Shown: one piece after another, positions 19,246-27,372 of the stretch
Layout of the letters: each line of letters starts with the position of its first letter
Numbering within the stretch: the first letter of the stretch is position 1
NCBI RefSeq assembly: GCF_006970445.1
Contig: NZ_CP033877.1
Location: 3,232,750 to 3,296,749 of the forward strand
Direction of reading: 5' to 3'
DNA length: 64,000 nucleotides
DNA from: Stenotrophomonas maltophilia
GTDB lineage: Bacteria > Pseudomonadota > Gammaproteobacteria > Xanthomonadales > Xanthomonadaceae
Program-made: the position numbers and the translations under genes
Notes under the pieces: generated by a model
Database searches by the model: none
Told to the model about the DNA's origin: nothing
What the model saw: only the letters and a program-made list of their open reading frames with translations

Positions 19246-19590
19246 TTACGGCACCGCGGCCGTCACCACGATCTCGACCTTCCACTCGGCGTGGGCCAGC
19301 TTGGCTTCGAACGTTGCGCGGGCCGGGGTCGCGCCCTCGACCACCCACTCGTCCCATGCCTTGTTCATGCCGTCGAAGTCGGCGATGTCGGCCAGGAACA
19401 CTTCGGCGCGCAGCACGTGCTGGCGATCACTGGCGACCAGCGCCAGCAGCTTGTCGATCTCGGCCAGCACCTGCCGGGTCTGCCCGGTGATGTCCTGGCT
19501 GGTGTCTTCCGGAATCTGGCCGGAGAGGTAGGCGACCTTGTTGTAGACGGTCATTTCGGACATGCGCGGTCCGACGTCGTAACGCTCCAT
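19246..19590 (-). CDS. ridA: RidA family protein
   Basis: A 114-residue Rid/YjgF/UK114 fold protein. Typical members hydrolyse reactive enamine/imine intermediates from PLP enzymes. Features seen: VAYLSGQIPED, the Arg in TPARATFEA (counterpart of the carboxylate-binding Arg of RidA) and the Glu in WKVEIVVTAAV. The sequence belongs to a Rid subgroup rather than to canonical RidA itself, so the substrate may differ. Two adjacent ATGs (19593 and 19590) are possible starts. Confidence 0.82.
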   Translation of the reverse strand: MERYDVGPRMSEMTVYNKVAYLSGQIPEDTSQDITGQTRQVLAEIDKLLALVASDRQHVLRAEVFLADIADFDGMNKAWDEWVVEGATPARATFEAKLAHAEWKVEIVVTAAVP

Positions 19591-19785
19591 CATGGGCGTG
19601 GCTCCTGCGGGTGATCAGGCCTGCATTGTCCTCCAATCCGGTCAACGATGGGTGCACGGGTCCCCCGCGCGACACGTCACTACCGGGCTCCGACACACCC
19701 GCTGGTCAAATGGCGGCGACAGGCGCACGATGCGCCACGCCCGCGTTGACACCGCACTCGCCCCTCCTGACGCACCCTTGCGCCG

Positions 19786-22350
19786 ATGACCCCAGCCACC
19801 GACCCCGCCACCGCTTCCTCCACCCCGGCATGGAAGCGGGTCCTCACCATCATTGTTCCCCTGCTGATCCTCTCGCTGGCCCTGCATGGCCTGGCCAGTG
19901 AATTCGATGAGCACGGCTACCGTGCCATCCGCCAGGCGTTCCGCCAGCTCAGCGGCATGCAGATCGCGCTCACCGTGGTGCTCGGCCTGGCCAGCTACGC
20001 CTGCCTGATCGGCTTTGATGCCATCGGCCTGCGACGCAGCGGCATCCGCGTGCATCCGGCGCGCATCGGCATCACCGCCTTCCTTGCGCATACGCTGGGC
20101 CAGACCGTGGGCTTTGCGGCATTGACCGGAGGCGCGGTGCGCCTGCGTGGCTACCGCAGCGCCGGTCTCGACCTGGCGCAGATCGGCCAGGTGGTGCTGA
20201 TGAGCACGCTCGGCTTCGTGTTCGGTGCATGGCTGCTGATCAGTGTGGCGCTGTGCATGGAACCTGCGGCGGCAGCGTTGGCATTGCCATTGAATCCCGA
20301 TGCCGTGCGCATCGTCGGCATCGTCGCGCTGCTCGCCTATCTCGGCACCGTGCTGCTGGTCGGCCGCGATGGACGGCAGTTCAGCGTGTTCGGCCATGCG
20401 TTGTGGCTGCCCGACCGCCGCACCATGATCGGCGTCACCGTGCTCAGCGTGATCGAACTGGTGCTGGCCAGTGCCGCGTTCTACGTGCTGCTGCCGGACT
20501 CCACGCCGACCGGCCTGCCCGGCTTCGTCGGCCTGTACCTGGTGGCGGTGCTGGCCGGCCTGGTCTCGACCGTGCCGGCCGGCCTGGGCGTGTTCGAATG
20601 GAGCCTGCTGAAGCTGTTGCCGCAGGTGGCACCGGCGGCGGTGCTGGCGGCGGCGCTGATCTACCGCGTTACCTACTACGTGCTGCCGCTGGTGCTGGCC
20701 ACGCTGCTCGCGCTTGCGCCCGCCCTGCGCCAGCCGCTGCAGGCCAGTGCCGGGGCAACCCGTGCCGGCTGGAACGCGCTGCGCCCATGGTTGCCGCAGA
20801 TCATCGCGCTGGCAGTGTTCAGCATCGGCGCCGCGCTGGTCATCGACGGCACACTGCCGACGCCGCGCCGTCACCTGGTGAACGCCTCGCTGCCGATCCT
20901 GGAAACCTCGCACCTGATCGGCAGCCTCAGTGGCGTCGCGCTGCTGCTGATCGGCCAGGGCCTGGCCCGGCGCAGCCACGCGGCGTGGATGCTGGCGATG
21001 GCGGTGTGCGTGGTCACCCCGCTGCCGCTGTGGCTGCGCGGTGGCCAACCGTTGATCGCCGTCTCGGCAGTGCTGGTGGCGATGGCGCTGTGGGCCGCGC
21101 GCCGCGAGTTCTACCGCCAGGGTGCGCTGCTGGACGAAGCCTGGTCGTGGCCGTGGCTGCGCAACCTCGGCCTGGTGCTGGTGGCGGTCACCTGGCTGCT
21201 GTTCTTCACCTACAGCCATGTCGAATACCAGAATGAGCTGTGGTGGCAGTTCGCGGTGTCCGGCAACGCACCGCGCGCGTTGCGTGCGTTGCTGGTGGTG
21301 GCCATCGCGCTGGTGATGTTCGGCCTGGCGCGCCTGCTGCACAGCACGCGCAGCCCGCTGCCGGCCGCCGATGAACCCACGCTGCAATCGCTGGCACCGG
21401 TGCTGGCCGGTGCCACCGACACCCAGGCCTGCCTGGTGCTGACCGCTGACAAGGCAGTGCTGCGCGACGAGGCGAAGCTGGGCTTCGTGATGATGCAGCG
21501 CTATGGGGGTTCGCTGATCGCAATGGGCGATCCGGTCGGCCCTCCGGACGTTGCCCGTGCATTGATCTGGCGCTTCCGCGAGGAAGCCGACCGCCTCGGC
21601 CTGCGTCCGGTCTTCTACCAGGTCGGCGAGACGTACTGGCAGACCTATCTCGACCTCGGCCTGGGCCTGGTCAAGCTGGGCGAAGAAGCGATGGTGCCGC
21701 TGCACGACTTCGGCCTGGAAGGCCGCGAACGTGCCGACCTGCGCCAGGCCTGGAACCGCGGCAAGCGCAGCGGCCTGTCGTTCCGCGTGGCGCCGGTGGA
21801 GGAAATTCCCAGCCTGCTGCCGCGCCTGCACGCGATCTCCAACGCGTGGCTGGAAGACAAGGCCGGCGACGAAAAGGGCTTCTCGCTGGGGAGCTATGAC
21901 CCGGACTATCTGGCGCGCTTCCCGGTGGCGCTGGTGGAGGCCGAAGGCCAGATCGTGGCCTTCGCCAACCTGTGGCAGGCACCGGCCGGTGCCGAGCTGT
22001 CGGTCGACCTGATGCGCCACGTCAACGAGGCGCCGAAGGGCACGATGGACTTCCTCTTCATCGAGCTGTTCCTGTGGGGCCGCGCGCAGGGCTATGCACG
22101 CTTCTCGCTGGGCATGGCGCCGCTGTCCGGGCTGGCACAGCATCGTCTGGCCGGCCGCTGGAACCGACTGGCCGGCCTGCTGGCGCGGCATGGCGAACGC
22201 TTCTACGGGTTCAGTGGCCTGCGTCGTTTCAAGTCGAAGTTCGATCCGCAGTGGCGGCCACGCTATCTTGCTGCGCCAGGCGGCATGCACCTGCCGGCCG
22301 CGCTGCTGGACGCCACGCGCCTGATCTCGCTGGACCCGCGGCGTAACTGA
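19786..22350 (+). CDS. mprF: Bifunctional lysyl-phosphatidylglycerol synthase/flippase MprF
   Basis: Inner-membrane enzyme that transfers lysine (or alanine) from aminoacyl-tRNA to phosphatidylglycerol and flips the product outward, lowering surface charge and giving resistance to cationic peptides. The 854-residue protein has an N-terminal flippase part with many TM helices (including TVPAGLGVFEWSLLKLLP) and, from about residue 540, the cytosolic GNAT-like synthase domain (YGGSLIAMGDPVGPP, EDKAGDEKGFSLG, SLGMAPLSGLAQHR, and closing GLRRFKSKFDPQWRPRYL). Full length for the family. It faces a VirJ/AcvB-like hydrolase across a repeat-filled gap. Aminoacyl specificity cannot be told from sequence. 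Confidence 0.93.
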   Translation: MTPATDPATASSTPAWKRVLTIIVPLLILSLALHGLASEFDEHGYRAIRQAFRQLSGMQIALTVVLGLASYACLIGFDAIGLRRSGIRVHPARIGITAFLAHTLGQTVGFAALTGGAVRLRGYRSAGLDLAQIGQVVLMSTLGFVFGAWLLISVALCMEPAAAALALPLNPDAVRIVGIVALLAYLGTVLLVGRDGRQFSVFGHALWLPDRRTMIGVTVLSVIELVLASAAFYVLLPDSTPTGLPGFVGLYLVAVLAGLVSTVPAGLGVFEWSLLKLLPQVAPAAVLAAALIYRVTYYVLPLVLATLLALAPALRQPLQASAGATRAGWNALRPWLPQIIALAVFSIGAALVIDGTLPTPRRHLVNASLPILETSHLIGSLSGVALLLIGQGLARRSHAAWMLAMAVCVVTPLPLWLRGGQPLIAVSAVLVAMALWAARREFYRQGALLDEAWSWPWLRNLGLVLVAVTWLLFFTYSHVEYQNELWWQFAVSGNAPRALRALLVVAIALVMFGLARLLHSTRSPLPAADEPTLQSLAPVLAGATDTQACLVLTADKAVLRDEAKLGFVMMQRYGGSLIAMGDPVGPPDVARALIWRFREEADRLGLRPVFYQVGETYWQTYLDLGLGLVKLGEEAMVPLHDFGLEGRERADLRQAWNRGKRSGLSFRVAPVEEIPSLLPRLHAISNAWLEDKAGDEKGFSLGSYDPDYLARFPVALVEAEGQIVAFANLWQAPAGAELSVDLMRHVNEAPKGTMDFLFIELFLWGRAQGYARFSLGMAPLSGLAQHRLAGRWNRLAGLLARHGERFYGFSGLRRFKSKFDPQWRPRYLAAPGGMHLPAALLDATRLISLDPRRN

Positions 22351-22367
22351 CGCCGCCGACCCGGCGG

Positions 22368-22588
22368 GCATGGCCCGGCGTTACCGGCCACCCGGTAGGT
22401 GTCGACCTTGGTCGACACGCTCATCCCCAAGGTGCCCTCAGCCCCAGCGCCGACCAAGGTCGGCGTCTACCAGCAGCCGTCGAGCATGGCCCGGCGTTAC
22501 CGGCCACCCGGTAGGTGTCGACCTTGGTCGACACGCTCATCCCCAAGGCGCCCTCAGCCCCAGCGCCTACCAAGGTCGGCGTCTACCA
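22368..22588. repeat. 116-bp tandem duplication of a REP pair
   Basis: The block starting GCATGGCCCGGCG at 22368 recurs at 22484, period 116 bases, with few differences. Each unit carries a GTAG-headed palindrome (22395-22418 and 22511-22534, stem GTGTCGACC/GGTCGACAC) and an inverted one ending CTAC (22449-22470 and 22565-22586, core GACCAAGGTC or a decayed form). The array fills the 242-bp gap between mprF and the convergent virJ-like gene. Confidence 0.82.
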
Positions 22589-22592
22589 AGCG

Positions 22593-23939
22593 CTACATAC
22601 CGCCCTTGAGGATCACTTCGGCCAGGCGGTCGTAATCACCATTGAAGTGGTGGTCGCCAGGCAGCTTCACCTTCTGCACGCCGTCGTTGGCCGGCAGGCC
22701 GGGGCACAGCGCGTCATCGTCGTCCTGGCCGTAGACGCACAGCGTCTTGCCAGCCGGCAGCCTGGCCACCTCCGGTGCGATCGGCAGGCCGTCGCCGCCA
22801 CCGCCCAGCCAGTTGCTGACGTGGAATTCGAAGTCGGCCTTCTTGCCTACCGACAGCAGCACGATACGGTCCAGCGCCTCACGGGTGCCGGCGTCGAGCT
22901 GGTTGATGGTGGCCGGCAGCACGTCGGCACCCTGCGAGAAACCGATCAGCATCACCTTGTCGCGATGCCACTGCTGGCGGTAATGGTCGATGATCTTCTG
23001 CAGGTCGCCGGCAAAGCCCTTCGGTGTGCGCTCGCTCCAGAAGTAGCGCAGCGAGTCGATGCCGACCACCGCCACGCCATGCTCGTTGAGCGACGACGCC
23101 ACGTCCTTGTCCAGGCCGGCCCAGCCACCGTCGCCGGAAACGAACACGGCCAGCGTGTCACCGTTGCCGGTCGCTGGCACTTCCACTACCGGCAGCCCCT
23201 TCAGCGCGGCCGGTGGCGGCGCCAGGCTGACGCCGGTCTGCGCACCGATCACCCGCGCCGCGGCCACCAGGCCCGGTGACGCATCCCCGCGCGCGGTGCG
23301 CTTGAACTCGCGCGCCATCGCCACCTGCTGCACGAACCGGCTGGCCTCGCCCACCTTGCAGCCGTGGTCACCGGCCGCACTCAACCATGGGAAGTTCAGT
23401 TCGGCGGGCTGGAGCATGTTGTGCTTCACACCATCGCCGCAGACCATGCGCTCGTGGCTGTGGTCCGGGCAGAAGCCGGTGGTCAGCAGGCCGGCAATCA
23501 CTTGAGTATCAGCCTGCGCGGCCAGCGAATAGGCCAGTTCGGCGCCCTCACCATCGCCGCCGACCAGCGGCAGGTGGTAGCCCGAAAGATGCAGGGAGGC
23601 CTGCAGCCAGCGCGAGAAGTTCTCAACGTCGCCGGAACCGAACGAACAGGTCGGGTCACCCTCGCGCTTGAGTACCCCGCGTAGGTGCGCGATGTCCACG
23701 GCGGCAACCATCGCGCCATCGGCACGCAGGGCTTCGATCGGCAAGCGGCTGGTATCGCCACCGGCGCTGGGTTCGTGGAACCAGATCACCACTCGCTGCG
23801 GCGTTCCCGATGGCATGTGCACCGGAATCTGTTCGAACCGCCCGTGGCTGAACTGCTGCACGGCCGCTGCCGCTGTTGCCGGTAGTGCGGCCAGTGCCAG
23901 CACCACACCCATTGCCCTGCCCAGCCCTGCACGCTTCAT
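22593..23939 (-). CDS. virJ: VirJ/AcvB-like periplasmic hydrolase
   Basis: A 448-residue exported alpha/beta-hydrolase with the two-part VirJ architecture. Signal peptide after MKRAGLGRAMG (VVLALAALPATAAAA). The first half has a degenerate hydrolase fold; the second half (from VFVSGDGGWAGLDKDVA) has the nucleophile elbow GFSQG in VMLIGFSQGADVLP and a late His in GDHHFNGDY. The Agrobacterium relative AcvB hydrolyses lysyl-phosphatidylglycerol. Here the gene directly faces mprF, which makes that same role the best guess. ATG 23939 is chosen as the signal-peptide start; the frame extends to 23993. Confidence 0.86.
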   Translation of the reverse strand: MKRAGLGRAMGVVLALAALPATAAAAVQQFSHGRFEQIPVHMPSGTPQRVVIWFHEPSAGGDTSRLPIEALRADGAMVAAVDIAHLRGVLKREGDPTCSFGSGDVENFSRWLQASLHLSGYHLPLVGGDGEGAELAYSLAAQADTQVIAGLLTTGFCPDHSHERMVCGDGVKHNMLQPAELNFPWLSAAGDHGCKVGEASRFVQQVAMAREFKRTARGDASPGLVAAARVIGAQTGVSLAPPPAALKGLPVVEVPATGNGDTLAVFVSGDGGWAGLDKDVASSLNEHGVAVVGIDSLRYFWSERTPKGFAGDLQKIIDHYRQQWHRDKVMLIGFSQGADVLPATINQLDAGTREALDRIVLLSVGKKADFEFHVSNWLGGGGDGLPIAPEVARLPAGKTLCVYGQDDDDALCPGLPANDGVQKVKLPGDHHFNGDYDRLAEVILKGGM

Positions 23940-24017
23940 ATCGCATCCCCGATGGAATGCGCACACGATACGCTGCCTCCCCGTGCACGGCACGTACCGG
24001 TGCAGGCTGTTGGGCTT

Positions 24018-24635
24018 TCAGCAGGCTGCGGCGCGACGACTGCGCCGATACAGCGCCAGCGCCAGATACAGCAGCCAGCCCACGATCACCACGATCACCC
24101 CTTTCTGCCCCAGCCCGCGCGGCGGTCCGCCACGCCACAGCACATGCAGCCACAGCAGCACGAAGGCCAGCCAGGCCCAGCCCCACAGCAGGCCCGCAGC
24201 GGACTGCCAGCCCGGCTCGCGACGCAGGTACCAGGCCTGCAGCAGCATGCCGACGCTGGCACACAGGAACGCCGTGTTTGCTGCCAGCCCATGGATGAAC
24301 GGTGCCAGCAGCGGCGTGGCTTCAGGCAGCCAGCTGTCACCGATGGCGACCGTGGCCAGGCCCAGCGCCGAGACAGTGAACAGCAACGGCGCCGCCGCGC
24401 TGCGCCGCGGGCCGGTGCTGCCGCGGTAGAGGCTGATGCCCAGCAGGGCGATCGCCAGCGCCAGCAGGCAGTAGGCCGCGCGCAACGCCAGCCCCCACGG
24501 CCCGTGCAGGTAGAGGCTGAGCGTGGCCCGCACCCAGTCCAGATCGGTGCGCGCGAACTGGGTCCACAGCGCGGTGGCCACGAACAGCAGCAGCGCCACC
24601 AGCGCCAGCAGCGCCGCCGGACGCGCGCGGCTCAT
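24018..24635 (-). CDS. DUF998 family membrane protein
   Basis: A 205-residue protein with about six TM helices (for example RPAALLALVALLLFVATALW and VIVVIVGWLLYLALAL), similar in pattern to the DUF998 protein at 1968-2567. ATG 24635 overlaps the stop of the small gene upstream (ATGA), so the two are co-translated. Two residues near the middle (GDSWLPE and PFIHGLAANTAF) are the kind of polar positions conserved in this family. Function unknown. Confidence 0.68.
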   Translation of the reverse strand: MSRARPAALLALVALLLFVATALWTQFARTDLDWVRATLSLYLHGPWGLALRAAYCLLALAIALLGISLYRGSTGPRRSAAAPLLFTVSALGLATVAIGDSWLPEATPLLAPFIHGLAANTAFLCASVGMLLQAWYLRREPGWQSAAGLLWGWAWLAFVLLWLHVLWRGGPPRGLGQKGVIVVIVGWLLYLALALYRRSRRAAAC

Positions 24636-24805
24636 GCGGACGCCTCCGGGTGCCGCGCCCGCCATTCGGCCAACGCCTTGCGATAGCGCTGCAGCTCGTC
24701 GGCATACAGGTCCAGCACGCACAGCGGGCAACCGCTGCCGCAGCATTCGTTGGGACCGGGCTCTTCCGGCGGCAGCGGACGGGGATCGGGATCAGGGACG
24801 GACAC
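24632..24805 (-). CDS. Oxidoreductase-like domain small Cys-rich protein
   Basis: A 57-residue protein beginning at GTG 24805: a Pro-rich N-terminus (PDPDPRPLPPEEPGPNEC) and then NECCGSGCPLCVLDLYADE, the signature of the 'oxidoreductase-like, N-terminal' domain also found in short Xanthomonas proteins. Four Cys could bind metal or be redox active. The stop overlaps the ATG of the DUF998 gene, so it is the first gene of a two-gene unit. GTG start inferred from the domain limits. Confidence 0.68.
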   Translation of the reverse strand: MSVPDPDPRPLPPEEPGPNECCGSGCPLCVLDLYADELQRYRKALAEWRARHPEASA

Positions 24806-24854
24806 GGTTGGAAGCGACAATCGGTGGAAACAGGCCCCAGTGTACCGGGCTGGC

Positions 24855-25457
24855 TCAGCGGCCCAGCTGCCGGCGCAGGTTGTCGCGGGCGGCCGCGTCG
24901 AGGCGCTGATGGAAGAACCCGCTGAGGAAGATGCGCGGTGCACGCAGCAGGCCCTGCAGGAAACGGCGGCGACCGGCGCGATACAGGAAGCCCGGAACCA
25001 CGCCCTTGTACTCTTCGGCCACGCCACGGTCATAGGCGGTGAACACCGGTTCCGGCGCGGCCAGGATCGCCATGTCGCAGTCCAGGAACAGCGCCGCCTC
25101 GGCATCGACATCGTCCGGGCCGAGCTCGCCATGGCGAGCAGTCAGCAGGATCAACTGCTCGACCCGGGCCGCATCGACTGCGGCCAGTTCCGGTGCCTGT
25201 GCGATCGCCTGCAGGGCCAGCTGCGCCGAACGCGCCTCGTTGTCCTTTCGCCCCGCCACGTAGATCGCATCGTGGTAGAGCACGGCCAGGTAGACCTCGG
25301 CCGGTTGCTGCCAGCCGGGGCCGTCGGCAACCTCCTGGCAGTGCTGCAGCACCGCGCGTACGTGGCCGAAGTGATGGTAGGCACGTGGTGGCGTCGCATA
25401 GCTGTCCTGCAGCGCCTGCCACTGCGCCGGAGCGAGCGTCAGCGGGGAGAAGTCCAT
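24855..25457 (-). CDS. HD-domain phosphohydrolase-like protein
   Basis: A 200-residue cytoplasmic protein of the predicted metal-dependent HD superfamily. Metal ligands are visible as YHHFGHV near residue 28, the HD pair in VLYHDAIY near residue 62, and the late Asp in FLDCDMAIL. The C-terminal FLSGFFHQRLDAAARDNLRRQL is also typical of this group. Substrate unknown, probably a nucleotide. ATG 25457. It ends 49 bp before the oxidoreductase-like gene. Confidence 0.8.
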   Translation of the reverse strand: MDFSPLTLAPAQWQALQDSYATPPRAYHHFGHVRAVLQHCQEVADGPGWQQPAEVYLAVLYHDAIYVAGRKDNEARSAQLALQAIAQAPELAAVDAARVEQLILLTARHGELGPDDVDAEAALFLDCDMAILAAPEPVFTAYDRGVAEEYKGVVPGFLYRAGRRRFLQGLLRAPRIFLSGFFHQRLDAAARDNLRRQLGR

Positions 25458-25549
25458 GCCCGGATCATCCTGCCTGCGCCGGCGGCGGGCAAGCTGGCGG
25501 TTTTTTCACCACACCCTCACAACGCCCTTCGCACGGGGCCGCAACGCGG

Positions 25550-25595
25550 TTGTCCACAGCTTTGTCGAGCGCTGGTCCACACCGGCTGTGGATGA
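25550..25595. promoter_or_regulatory. Cluster of three DnaA-box-like 9-mers
   Basis: TTGTCCACA (25550-25558) and TGTGGATGA (25587-25595, opposite strand) each differ from the DnaA consensus TTATCCACA at one position; TGGTCCACA (25573-25581) differs at two. The 229-bp gap holding them has no gene. It is not an origin by context. The cluster could be a DnaA-binding regulatory site for the TPR gene or chance. Confidence 0.35.
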
Positions 25596-25641
25596 ACGCG
25601 CGGACCGACCAGCGGTCACTGCAGCGGTGCGCGCACAGGTC

Positions 25642-25647
25642 TACACT
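25642..25647 (+). promoter_or_regulatory. Possible -10 element of the TPR/transglutaminase gene
   Basis: TACACT, four to five consensus bases, 39 bases upstream of ATG 25687. No good -35. The DnaA-box-like cluster lies just upstream. Confidence 0.3.
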
Positions 25648-25686
25648 CGCCTCAGGCGGGAGCGCCCGCCGCTGCCGGGAGCCGTC

Positions 25687-26838
25687 ATGTACCGTCCTGC
25701 CGCCCGATCCGTTCTTCTCGCGCTGGCCGCATTGGCGGCACCGTCCGCGATCGCACTGAACCCTGCCGCGACCGAAGCCCCCACGGTGGTTGCCAGCACC
25801 GCCGCGCCGACGATTCCGACGCCCCAGCAGGTGTTCGCGATTCCACCGGCGATGCTCGACATGCTGCGCACGCAGGTGATCAACCGCAGCTACTCGCGTG
25901 AGCAGCGCCTGCAGGCACTGGTGGAGATGATCTTCGACCGCCATGGCATGGACCTGCAGTACGACGCCGACGCGACCCTCACCGTCAGCGAGATCTGGCA
26001 GCAGCGACGCGCCAACTGCCTGGCCTTCACCCTGATGTTCGTCGCACTGGCACGCGAAGCCGGCATCCAGGCGCGCGTGCAGGAAGTCGGCCAGGTGGTG
26101 TCGTGGTACCAGGACCAGGCCCAGGGCCTGGTCTACAGCGTGGGGCACGTCAATGCCGGGGTCGGCTTCGCCGGCCGCTTCGCCACCGTCGATCTGGATC
26201 GCAATGTGCTGTACGACCGTCGCGGGCCGCTGCCGATCAGCCAGGCGCGGGCATTGGCGCACTTCTACAACAATCGCGGCGCCGAACGCATGGCCAGCGG
26301 CGATCTGGTCGGCGCGCGTGCCTTCTTCAATGCCGCACTGGCACAGGACAACAGCTTCGCCGCCACCTGGAACAACCTGGGCGTGCTGGAAAACCGCAAG
26401 GGCGATGCCGTCGCTGCGCGCCGGGCATTGGAAACGGCACTGCGGCTGGACGGCCGCCAGGACGCTGCACTGACCAACGCCAGTGCCCTCTACCGCAAGC
26501 TGGGCATGGTCGCGCAGGCACAGGCACTGGAGCAGCGCTTGCAGTCGGTGCAGCGCGAAGACCCGTTCGCGCAGTACATGTTCGGCGCCGAGGCCGAACG
26601 CGCCGGCCAACTGGAGCAGGCGATCCGCTATTACCGGCAGGCCGTGCGCCTGTACGACACCGCGCACCAGTTCCACTTCGGGCTGGCGCGAGCCTATTTC
26701 CTGGCCGGCCAGCTCAAGCGCGCCGATCGTGAACTGCTGCGTGCACAGGAACTGGGCGGTGCAACGCAGCAGGCGCGCTACCAGGCCAAGCTGGACAGCC
26801 TGGCCCGCTGGCGCGCGCAGCAGCAGGCCAGGCGCTGA
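25687..26838 (+). CDS. Exported transglutaminase-like / TPR protein
   Basis: A 383-residue periplasmic protein. Signal peptide (RSVLLALAALAAPSAIA), then a transglutaminase-like cysteine-protease fold with the Cys in RRANCLAFTLMFVALAREAG and the His in VYSVGHVNAGV, then four or so TPR-type repeats (ERMASGDLVGARAFFNAAL, NNLGVLENRKGDAVAARRAL, and on). Such proteins often bind or process peptides at the envelope. ATG 25687 has GGGAG just upstream. Confidence 0.8.
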   Translation: MYRPAARSVLLALAALAAPSAIALNPAATEAPTVVASTAAPTIPTPQQVFAIPPAMLDMLRTQVINRSYSREQRLQALVEMIFDRHGMDLQYDADATLTVSEIWQQRRANCLAFTLMFVALAREAGIQARVQEVGQVVSWYQDQAQGLVYSVGHVNAGVGFAGRFATVDLDRNVLYDRRGPLPISQARALAHFYNNRGAERMASGDLVGARAFFNAALAQDNSFAATWNNLGVLENRKGDAVAARRALETALRLDGRQDAALTNASALYRKLGMVAQAQALEQRLQSVQREDPFAQYMFGAEAERAGQLEQAIRYYRQAVRLYDTAHQFHFGLARAYFLAGQLKRADRELLRAQELGGATQQARYQAKLDSLARWRAQQQARR

Positions 26839-26845
26839 AAGCCAG

Positions 26846-27181
26846 TCAGGCCTTCTTGAGGAAGCAGGTCTTCAGGACCAGGCCCTTGATCTTGTCCGAG
26901 TTGCCTTCGATGTGCTCGGCATCGTCCTCGACCAGGCGGATGTTGCGGATCACGGTGCCCTGCTTGAGCGGGATCGAGGAGCCCTTCACCTTCAGGTCCT
27001 TGATCACGGTGACAGTGTCGCCGGCCTGCAGGGTGTTGCCGTTGCTGTCACGCACGACCAGGGTCGAACCGGCACCTTCCTCGGCGGTCCATTCGAAGCC
27101 GCAGTCGGCGCAGATCCACAGCGCGCCGTCGGCATAGGTGTTTTCCAGGGTGCACTGCGGGCAGGCGGGGGCAGAAGACAT
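26846..27181 (-). CDS. yjdM: Zinc-ribbon protein YjdM (PhnA-like)
   Basis: A 111-residue protein. N-terminal zinc ribbon (CPQCTLENTY...CADCGFEW), then the conserved C-terminal SH3-like domain with NGNTLQAGDTVTVIKDLKVKG, a family hallmark, ending in KGLVLKTCFLKK. Long annotated PhnA by confusion with phosphonoacetate hydrolase, but its role is not established. ATG 27181. Converges with the TPR gene 7 bp away. Confidence 0.92.
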   Translation of the reverse strand: MSSAPACPQCTLENTYADGALWICADCGFEWTAEEGAGSTLVVRDSNGNTLQAGDTVTVIKDLKVKGSSIPLKQGTVIRNIRLVEDDAEHIEGNSDKIKGLVLKTCFLKKA

Positions 27182-27372
27182 CAGCAAGTACCTCAAAGTG
27201 AATCAACAGCGGTCATTGTAACCGCCCGGCTCCCGTGGCCTTTTCCGGGCAGTACCCAGGTGCCCCTTCACCCGATCCGGAACCCCGATCCAAAACAGGA
27301 AACCGCGGGAACTTGCAGTCGGCGGCGAACTGCAGCAGAGTGCGCGGCCCCTGATCGCCCCCGGAACTCCCC

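Noticed and set aside
19642-22371. 909-codon minus-strand open frame
   Set aside because: Antisense to mprF; composition and absence of motifs mark it as a shadow.
15136-22588. CRISPR array from recurrent short palindromes
   Set aside because: The repeats are not evenly spaced with unique spacers and no cas gene is present; they are REP-like.
24632-25132. 166-codon frame covering the oxidoreductase-like gene
   Set aside because: Only the last 57 codons show the domain; the upstream part is antisense-like repeat of HD-gene sequence, so a GTG at 24805 is used.
25550-25595. Chromosome origin of replication
   Set aside because: Three weak DnaA-box-like 9-mers only; no dnaA, dnaN or AT-rich unwinding region nearby.
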